From Selenomonas sp. F0473 (lineage in GTDB: Bacteria; Bacillota; Negativicutes; Selenomonadales; Selenomonadaceae), in contig NZ_JH992902.1 in NCBI RefSeq assembly GCF_000315545.1, forward strand, positions 841,280 to 905,279: a stretch of 64,000 nucleotides of DNA, read 5' to 3'. The notes beneath the pieces were generated by a model. It was not told where the DNA came from. It saw only the letters and a program-made list of their open reading frames with translations, and searched no databases. Positions 57,846 through 64,000 of the stretch are shown here, piece by piece (position 1 is the stretch's first letter; each line of letters starts with the position of its first letter). The position numbers were made by a program, and so were the translations under genes.

Positions 57846-59864
57846 TTAGAACCGATAGGTATAGTTCAGCATATAGTTTGCCGGTGTCGCCCAATAGGAG
57901 GCGCTGGAGTGCGAGAGCACGTCCTCACGGTCGAGCAGGTTATCAATCGCAAGGGAAATCTCGCTGTGCGCATCGGGGCGATAGATTGTGTTCCACGAGG
58001 TCAGCAGATACGGTCTGACCGGTGTGGAGTGGGCGCCCGACGGTGTCTGAACACGGCTGCCGAGATAGGAAGCGGAGAGAGCGGACGTCCATTTGCCGCG
58101 CTCATAGGAAATGCCGCCCGTGAGCTGGATTTTCCCGAATTTCCGATCCCAATAGGTTTTTCCCGTGTTTTGGCGGCTTACGGGATTTTGCCAAGTCAGC
58201 CCCCAATGGTAAGAGAACCCATTTTTTCCGGCGATTTTGTCCGAGAGTTCAATCCCCGTATTGCGGTAGTCCTCGTTGATATACACATAGGTGCGGTTAC
58301 CGGCACCCCCCGTCACGCGCGGCGTGATATTATCCTTGATACGGATATGGAAGAGCGCCGCCCGCAGGCTGTGGGCGCCGCGGTCCATTTTCCAGCCAAT
58401 CTCATAGTTCACGCCCGTCTGCGGTTTGAGACCGGGATTCGGAATTGCCATGTCAGTCTTGTTGAACATCTGGGAAAACGCCGGCATCTTAAAGGACTGC
58501 GTGACATTCATATAAACGCTGCTGTCGCGGTTCAGCTTATGCAGGAACTGCCCGGACATGCTGAAGTTATTATAGTTTCGCCCAAACTGCGCGCCTGTTG
58601 TCCACGTCTCGCGTGCTCCAAATACCCCCGTATTGCGGTCGTCAAATTTCTGCGTCCACTGTGCGAACAGCCCCCAGTTATTGCGCGTATAATCTAACGC
58701 CTTCGGCTCTGACAGCGACGGTATGCTTTTATAAATTTCGCGTTCCAACGATAGCCCGGCAATTAGATTCGCCTTATCGCCGATTCTCCACTGCTTCTGT
58801 GCGTCCACGCCGTAGGTGCGGTTGCGCTCTCGGCTTTGATACCAGTTTTTACTGCTCTTCGCGCCGCTCGGCGTATGCTTTCCGTCCGCCCCGATGAAGG
58901 TTGGGCCGTCGGCATTGATATCGGTCGTATTGAAATACAGCCCGATGTTCCAATTATGCGCATGGAAATGTGCCTGTATTGTATGCTGAGACGTGTCATA
59001 TTTGCGCATATTATACGGCTCGCCTAAGCGGATGCCGTACCTCGTATAGGATATCTCGTCCATATAGCGCTTATAGCGGGACTCGGTATTGTAATAATTA
59101 TACATGACGTCCCATACGGGGCTGATGCGGTAATTGAAGGCGACTGTCTCCTTCTTTACCTTATCGATATCGGTATAATAAGCCCCTGTCAGAGTGGTTC
59201 TAGAGGGTCTTACCTCTTTTCCGGATACTTCCGTCGTGCTGCGCCGAGTGATTTCGCCCCAACGGTTCATATTATAGCTCAGTCCAAACCGCTCGTCGCC
59301 CACGCTGACACCGTACGCCCTCTGACCGAAATTGCCCGCGCCGACGGTAACGGAGTTCTCTCCCCCCTTCTTCGTGATGATGTTTACGACGCCGCTGACC
59401 GCCGTGCTGCCGTAGAGAACGGAACCGCTGCCCTTGACGATCTCGATGCGCTCGATGTTGTCCGCCGCAATCGCGTCGAGATTGTACTTGCCGCGCCACG
59501 CAATCGGATTGCCGTTGACGAGCACAAGCGCGTCGCCGTCCACGCCGCGGATATTGAGCTCGTTGACCATCGTGCCGAGGGATGCCCCGCCCTGTCCCAT
59601 AGACTTGTAGGTAAAGCCGTTGACCTTACTCAGCACGTCGGCGGCGCTCTTCGCGCCGCTCTGCGCAATCTCTTCATGCGTAATTACCGTCGTCGACGCG
59701 GGGGTATCCAGTTCCTTTGTCTCGACGCGCTGCGCTGTGACGATGACATCATCCAAATGATACACGGGAAGATCAGTTGTATCTTGTTCTCCCGCGGACA
59801 CAACTCCGCTCATGCCGGAAAGAATTGCGGTAATGATCAATGTCTGCAAAAGACTTTTCTTCAT
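57846..59864 (-). CDS. TonB-dependent outer-membrane receptor 1
   Basis: A 672-residue receptor. The signal peptide is residues 1-24 (ending VVSA-GE), followed by a TonB-box-like DDVIVTAQRVETKELDTP, a plug domain (to about residue 175; VLVNGNPIAWRGKYNLDAI and SGSVLYGSTAVSGVVNIITKK) and a beta barrel that ends in Phe (LNYTYRF), the outer-membrane insertion signal. It imports an iron complex, haem or cobalamin-like ligand, not identifiable here. Its leader and plug are strikingly like the next receptor. It is the last gene of its operon. Confidence 0.92.
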   Translation of the reverse strand: MKKSLLQTLIITAILSGMSGVVSAGEQDTTDLPVYHLDDVIVTAQRVETKELDTPASTTVITHEEIAQSGAKSAADVLSKVNGFTYKSMGQGGASLGTMVNELNIRGVDGDALVLVNGNPIAWRGKYNLDAIAADNIERIEIVKGSGSVLYGSTAVSGVVNIITKKGGENSVTVGAGNFGQRAYGVSVGDERFGLSYNMNRWGEITRRSTTEVSGKEVRPSRTTLTGAYYTDIDKVKKETVAFNYRISPVWDVMYNYYNTESRYKRYMDEISYTRYGIRLGEPYNMRKYDTSQHTIQAHFHAHNWNIGLYFNTTDINADGPTFIGADGKHTPSGAKSSKNWYQSRERNRTYGVDAQKQWRIGDKANLIAGLSLEREIYKSIPSLSEPKALDYTRNNWGLFAQWTQKFDDRNTGVFGARETWTTGAQFGRNYNNFSMSGQFLHKLNRDSSVYMNVTQSFKMPAFSQMFNKTDMAIPNPGLKPQTGVNYEIGWKMDRGAHSLRAALFHIRIKDNITPRVTGGAGNRTYVYINEDYRNTGIELSDKIAGKNGFSYHWGLTWQNPVSRQNTGKTYWDRKFGKIQLTGGISYERGKWTSALSASYLGSRVQTPSGAHSTPVRPYLLTSWNTIYRPDAHSEISLAIDNLLDREDVLSHSSASYWATPANYMLNYTYRF

Positions 59865-59914
59865 AACATTTTCTCCTTATTGTCTAGGGCCCCTACGGCA
59901 CGCACTTAAATCGT

Positions 59915-61867
59915 TTAGAATTGATAGGTGTAGGACAGACGATAGTTCCGCGGCAGCGACCAATACTCGTATTCGTTGATTGGGTTCTCACGGTTGAGAA
60001 TGTTATAGACACCAAAGGACACGGTCTGATCCGGCGTCATTTCATAACTCATCGTCAGGTTTCCCTCAATGCGGTTTGGTACCCTATGATCCGGTCCTCT
60101 CTTTGCCTGCGTCTGCGTTTTTCCGGTCATGAGATAATATGCATCCTGCCTTTTGGCTGTAATATACCAATCCGTATTTACACGCAGTTTTGCATTCCGG
60201 TACTGGAGACCTAAAAAATACTGCTGACGCGCATCCGCCTGCTTCCATTTCTGTCCGTCTCTTGCCTGCGGGTTCGCATAATATCCGCCGATCCGCGCAC
60301 TCAGATGCGGGTTGATCTGCTTATTGTATTCCAGCTCCATACCGACATTGCGGAACTCATCCTGATTGGCCTGAATAGATATCGTCGGATCGCTTGGATC
60401 TTTGATCCAGACAAATTTATTCTTCACCATCATACGGAATACTGCAAGCTTAACCGATTCTTTTTGATCGCCGAATTTCAGTCCGGTCTCGTAATTCCAA
60501 CCAACCTGGGGCTTCATCTCGTGCTGGCGTTTCAGAACTTTTCTTGTCGCGGCCGGGAACCACGAATTGACCGCAGGCATCTCGAACGATTTGCCTATAT
60601 TGACATACCATACGGCTTTCGGTGAAATCTTATAGAGTGTCTGGATCTGCGGCAGGAATACGTTCTGACGCTGCTCATACGAGTTCGCTTTAACAAAATG
60701 CTCGCGCATCCCGAATGTCGCTGAGAAATAATCGTTGAACTGCCGCGTATAGGAAAGAAATGCGGCGTAGGAATCGCGGCGCATCGTCGCCTCCGTCTTC
60801 GTATGATCCTCGACATTTTCACTATGGAACTCTAGGCCGCTGACCAGATTATCCTTGCCCCCCCGCAAATCCCACGCTTTCTGAGTCTCAAAATGGTAGC
60901 TGTTCGAATCTGTATTTGTCGTACCATTGCCGGCAAAAGGTCGGATAGTCTGACGTGCCCATGCGAACTTCGTACGCCACTGTCTGTCGCTGTCATCGTA
61001 GGTAAGACCGACCCGCTGTGTCTTGAGATCCCAGTGGTAGCGGTATTCCGGTTTTGTCCAATCTTTCGTCCCTCCCCCATCATACTTAAATGTATCATAC
61101 TCAGAATTTGTATCGGCATAAGAGTAGTTCGCCGTCAGCTTATCGCTCAATCGCAGGTTTAAGAATACATAATCCTTTGTCCCGTTCGCACGCGCTTTGC
61201 GCGATGTCCCTGTTGTATAAATACGCCCGATCTGATGCACAGGTTTGCGGTAATCACGCTGATAAGTGAGCGTGACATCCTCATTTCCGACGGTAACCGC
61301 ATAGTTTTTCTCATAGCTGCCGATTGTTCCCGACACACTGCCCCGTACCTTTTTGCCCTCAGACTTCTTTGTGATGATGTTAATCACTCCGCCAAATGCA
61401 TCGGCACCGTAAAGAACCGATCCCGCACCTTTGACAATCTCAATTTTTTCAATAGAGTCGACAGGAATAGTATTCAAAAAAGAATTATAGTTAAGCATGT
61501 TGGCGGGCACACCGTCAATCAGCATCAATGTGCCTCGGTCAAGCCCACGGATGTTGATACGTGAAAACATGCCGCCATATGCTTCGCCGCCTTGACCGTA
61601 CGAAAAGGCATTCAGCCCCGGAACACGTTCAATGGCTTCATAGGTCGTCGTTGCCCCTGTGTCCTTCAGCTGCTGCGCGGTAATTACCGTCGTCGTCGCG
61701 GGTGTGTCCAAATCTTTGGTCTCGACGCGCTGCGCGGTAACGACCACATCGTCAAGCGTATACTCATCAAGTTTTGAGGTGTTTTGTCCCCCCCCGGCGG
61801 ACACAACTCCGTTCATGCCGGAGAGAATTGCGGTGACAATCAATGTCTGTAAGAGCCCCTTCTTCAT
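59915..61867 (-). CDS. TonB-dependent outer-membrane receptor 2
   Basis: A 650-residue receptor of the same layout: signal peptide (GVVSAGGG), TonB-box region DDVVVTAQRVETKDLDTPAT, plug domain (INIRGLDRGTLMLIDGVPAN, SVLYGADAFGGVINIITKKS) and barrel ending in Phe (SYTYQF). ATG 61867 starts the signal peptide; the longer in-frame upstream stretch runs into the radical SAM gene region and lacks a ribosome site. It is 50 bp upstream of receptor 1, indicating tandem duplication and divergence in the barrels. Confidence 0.92.
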   Translation of the reverse strand: MKKGLLQTLIVTAILSGMNGVVSAGGGQNTSKLDEYTLDDVVVTAQRVETKDLDTPATTTVITAQQLKDTGATTTYEAIERVPGLNAFSYGQGGEAYGGMFSRINIRGLDRGTLMLIDGVPANMLNYNSFLNTIPVDSIEKIEIVKGAGSVLYGADAFGGVINIITKKSEGKKVRGSVSGTIGSYEKNYAVTVGNEDVTLTYQRDYRKPVHQIGRIYTTGTSRKARANGTKDYVFLNLRLSDKLTANYSYADTNSEYDTFKYDGGGTKDWTKPEYRYHWDLKTQRVGLTYDDSDRQWRTKFAWARQTIRPFAGNGTTNTDSNSYHFETQKAWDLRGGKDNLVSGLEFHSENVEDHTKTEATMRRDSYAAFLSYTRQFNDYFSATFGMREHFVKANSYEQRQNVFLPQIQTLYKISPKAVWYVNIGKSFEMPAVNSWFPAATRKVLKRQHEMKPQVGWNYETGLKFGDQKESVKLAVFRMMVKNKFVWIKDPSDPTISIQANQDEFRNVGMELEYNKQINPHLSARIGGYYANPQARDGQKWKQADARQQYFLGLQYRNAKLRVNTDWYITAKRQDAYYLMTGKTQTQAKRGPDHRVPNRIEGNLTMSYEMTPDQTVSFGVYNILNRENPINEYEYWSLPRNYRLSYTYQF

Positions 61868-61941
61868 AAAACATTTCCTTTCCCTAGAAAATAATAGTTC
61901 ATCTATCTTTACATGCCGGTTGTTGCATGAGAGAGATTTCT

Positions 61942-62967
61942 TTATGCGCCGCCCGCCGCATGTGCGATGACGGCGCGCTTCATGCCGCATTCGGCACCAC
62001 CTGCGGGCGCGCCGTGCATACGGGCGAAGCATCCGCCGCCGCACGCGGCGAGTGCATCGCAGGCGCGGCAGCGCGCCATTCCGTCGTATACGAGCGCGGC
62101 GACCGCCTGCGCGCGCTCCTCGGAGATGCCTTGCATGACATCGCCGAGGTAGAACCGCGGGTCCCCGAAGAACGAGGAACAGGCATAGATGCCGCCGTCC
62201 GCCTGTACGAACGCCGCCTCACCGCGCAGAACAAAGCAGTGTTCGAACGCCTCCATGCGCCCGCTCACGAGCGCGCCGCAGCGTTCCGTCTGCGTGAGCG
62301 CGATGCGGATGCCCGTGAGCGCGGCGAGTTCGTCGAGGCGGCGGCAGAGCGCCGTGACCGCCGCCGCGGTCTCCGCCTCCCCTGCGGGGACGAGCCCTCT
62401 GCCGCGCCCCTGCCCGCGCAGGAGGTCGAGCCCGATGCGCCGCACGTTGCCGAGGTAGTATGCGAGCTCGGCGAGCCCCGGGAGGTCGCGGACATTCTCG
62501 CGCGAGACGACCGCGGTCACGCCGACGGGAATCCGCAGGGCGCGCAGTACCTCCATGCCGCGCATGACGGCGGCAAAAGAACCCGTACCGTTCGGGAGCT
62601 TGCGCAGGCAGTCATGCACCGCCGCGCGCCCGTCGATGCTGACGCCGATGCCGACGCGGTGCCGGTGCAGGAAGCGCGCCCGCTCTTCGGTGAGGAGCGA
62701 GCCGTTCGTCTGCACCTGCATCCGCGCGGGGATGCGCTCCGCCTCGACATAGCGTACGATTTCTTCGATCAGGGGAAACGCGAGCATCGGCTCTCCGCCG
62801 CTGAACTGGAGGACGAAGGGCGTGCCGCCCGCCGCGGCGAGCGCGAGCGCGCGTTGCGCCGTCTCAAAATCCATGGTCTCGCGCCGCATCTCCGCCGCGT
62901 AGCAGTAACGGCAGGCGAAGTTGCAGTCCCCCGTCAGCGCGAGCACGAGCAGCTTGCAGTGTTTCAT
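61942..62967 (-). CDS. radical SAM/SPASM domain protein
   Basis: A 341-residue [4Fe-4S]-SAM enzyme. The radical SAM motif is CNFACRYC (CxxxCxxC) near residue 15, followed by LQFSGGEPMLAF and VQTNGSLLTE. The C-terminal SPASM region has Cys in FEHC and IYAC, then CRACDALAACGGGC (CX2CX5CX3C) and a final Cys in AECGMKR, for two extra clusters. Such enzymes modify peptides (thioether or other crosslinks) or mature sulfatases. Its place between a permease and receptors is unusual; no precursor peptide is seen in the short gaps. Confidence 0.88.
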   Translation of the reverse strand: MKHCKLLVLALTGDCNFACRYCYAAEMRRETMDFETAQRALALAAAGGTPFVLQFSGGEPMLAFPLIEEIVRYVEAERIPARMQVQTNGSLLTEERARFLHRHRVGIGVSIDGRAAVHDCLRKLPNGTGSFAAVMRGMEVLRALRIPVGVTAVVSRENVRDLPGLAELAYYLGNVRRIGLDLLRGQGRGRGLVPAGEAETAAAVTALCRRLDELAALTGIRIALTQTERCGALVSGRMEAFEHCFVLRGEAAFVQADGGIYACSSFFGDPRFYLGDVMQGISEERAQAVAALVYDGMARCRACDALAACGGGCFARMHGAPAGGAECGMKRAVIAHAAGGA

Positions 62968-62980
62968 CTACGCCGCCCCG

Positions 62981-64000
62981 TCACGACAGCATCCGCCGAT
63001 TCTTCCGCAGGAGATAGAGGAAGTACGGCGTGCCGAGCAGCGCGGTCATGATGCCGACGCGAATCTCAATCGGGTCGAGGACGACGCGTCCGAGCGTATC
63101 GCAGAAGACGAGCAGCATCCCGCCCGCGAGGATGCTCGCGGGGAGCAGCCGCCTGTGGTCGGGACCGACAATCATGCGCATCATATGCGGCACGATGAGC
63201 CCGACAAAACCGATGTTGCCGCTGATGCAGACGCCCGTCGCCGTCGTCATGGACGCGACGGCAAGCAGGAGGAGCCGGTAGCGCGTGACGGGCATCCCGA
63301 CGGCGCGCGCCTCCACGTCGCCGAGGACGAGGATGTTGAGGTGCCGCGCCATGAAGAGCATGACGGCAAGCCCGATGCAGATGGGACCCACGCCGAGCAG
63401 GACGTGCTCCCAGCGGCGATAGTCGAGGCTGCCAATCGTCCAAAAGAGGTATTGCTGCATTTTCTGCTCGCTGATGACGGTCAAAATGCCCGCCGTAATC
63501 GCGCCGAGCAGCATGCCGACGACGACGCCCGCGAGGAGCAGCATCATCACGGGAATCTTGCCGTGCCGCATGGACAGCATGACCGTGAGCGAGACCGCTG
63601 CGAGCGAGCCGAGAAACGCGAACATCGGCAGGAAGAACATGCTCTCCTCCGAAAGCCCCAGCGAGATGGCGATGACCGCGCCGACCGCCGCGCCGCTTGA
63701 GACGCCGATGATGCCGGGGTCGGCGAGCGGATTGCTGAAGATGCCCTGCATAACCGTCCCCGACGCGCCGAGGCTCGCGCCGACCATCAGTCCGACAAAT
63801 GTGCGGGGGAACCGGATATGCCAAAGCACCGCCTCCTGCTCCGGCGAGACCGCGATGTCCGCGAGCACGGGCAGCCCCGCTGCGTGCGCGAGCGAGGCGA
63901 GCACCTGCACGAACGAGATGTCGAACTGTCCCCATGAGAGCGAGAACAGCGACACGAGGATAAGCAGCACGCCCATGACGGGCGCGAGCGTCCGCAGAGA
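62981..64000 (-). CDS. FecCD-family ABC transporter permease (partial, 5' end outside window)
   Basis: 339 residues are visible. The frame is open to the window edge, so the first residues are missing and the Met at 63976 need not be the start. Multiple hydrophobic helices carry FecCD motifs: RFPRTFVGLMVGASLGASGTVMQGIFSNPLADPGIIG, then GNIGFVGLIVPHMMR and LLPASILAGGMLLVFCDTLGR. The family imports iron-siderophores, haem or cobalamin with a periplasmic binding protein and an ATPase, which would lie beyond 64000. It lies 13 bp before the radical SAM gene. Confidence 0.92.
   Translation of the reverse strand, partial: SLRTLAPVMGVLLILVSLFSLSWGQFDISFVQVLASLAHAAGLPVLADIAVSPEQEAVLWHIRFPRTFVGLMVGASLGASGTVMQGIFSNPLADPGIIGVSSGAAVGAVIAISLGLSEESMFFLPMFAFLGSLAAVSLTVMLSMRHGKIPVMMLLLAGVVVGMLLGAITAGILTVISEQKMQQYLFWTIGSLDYRRWEHVLLGVGPICIGLAVMLFMARHLNILVLGDVEARAVGMPVTRYRLLLLAVASMTTATGVCISGNIGFVGLIVPHMMRMIVGPDHRRLLPASILAGGMLLVFCDTLGRVVLDPIEIRVGIMTALLGTPYFLYLLRKNRRMLS

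Overview
The window looks like the chromosome of a flagellated, lipopolysaccharide-producing member of the Negativicutes, most likely Selenomonas or a close relative (inference from gene content, not from a database search). It combines genes typical of Gram-positive Firmicutes (rnmV for RNase M5, the rapZ-yvcK-whiA cluster, a DegS-like kinase) with a full outer-membrane programme: lipid A and KDO synthesis, Lpt export, TonB-dependent receptors and a two-partner-secretion giant adhesin. Host coding DNA is visibly GC-rich. A block from about 22.5 to 31.2 kb is much more AT-rich, especially 25-30 kb.

Layout. 1-4.2 kb: glycolytic operon gap-pgk-tpiA-gpmI (minus strand; gpmI leaves the window). 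4.3-10.9 kb: minus-strand housekeeping run: DegS-like kinase, PLP decarboxylase, dTMP kinase, rnmV, rsmA, PHP phosphatase, sugar-nucleotide epimerase. 11.1-22.3 kb: a YgbA-like Cys-rich protein, a soluble chemotaxis signalling domain, a rapZ-yvcK-whiA-deacetylase-secreted protein run, a HAD hydrolase, a small plus-strand membrane operon (NusG domain II, Gx transporter), fumC and a Crp-family regulator. Between fumC and that regulator is a 121-bp element with four nested stems.

22.5-31.2 kb: an integrated element with a tyrosine integrase, bounded by a 23-bp direct repeat built from TTGTAGACAAA. It has a phage-like switch (repressor, ImmA-like protease, divergent promoters around a perfect 13-bp inverted-repeat operator), an amidase, but no capsid, portal or terminase genes. 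Its cargo includes a 22-codon holin-like toxin ORF with a convergent antisense RNA (a type I toxin-antitoxin locus read here directly from the DNA), a convergent pair of a beta-family-like protein and an sce7726-like PD-(D/E)XK protein (possible defence module), a DUF805 protein, and a DUF2335 membrane protein with a small overlapping partner. Two element genes appear broken, one by an in-frame TAG and one by a -1 shift at a six-nucleotide homopolymer.

31.5-42.2 kb: a 3058-residue secreted TPS-domain protein with about 19 YDG-type repeats, then a single flagellin gene with its own terminator. 42.4-57.2 kb: one long minus-strand LPS operon, in transcription order lpxC-fabZ-lpxA-lpxI-lpxB-msbA-waaA/lpxK (fused)-kdsB-kdsA-kdsD-kdsC-lpxL-lptC-lptA-lptB. 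It starts at a promoter that diverges from ssrA and ends at a perfect 21-bp-stem terminator. Together these genes make KDO2-lipid A, flip it across the inner membrane and start its transport to the outer membrane. 57.3-57.7 kb: ssrA (tmRNA, tag ANEDYALAA). 57.8-64 kb: two related TonB-dependent receptors, a radical SAM/SPASM protein and a FecCD-type permease (cut by the window end), probably one uptake operon.
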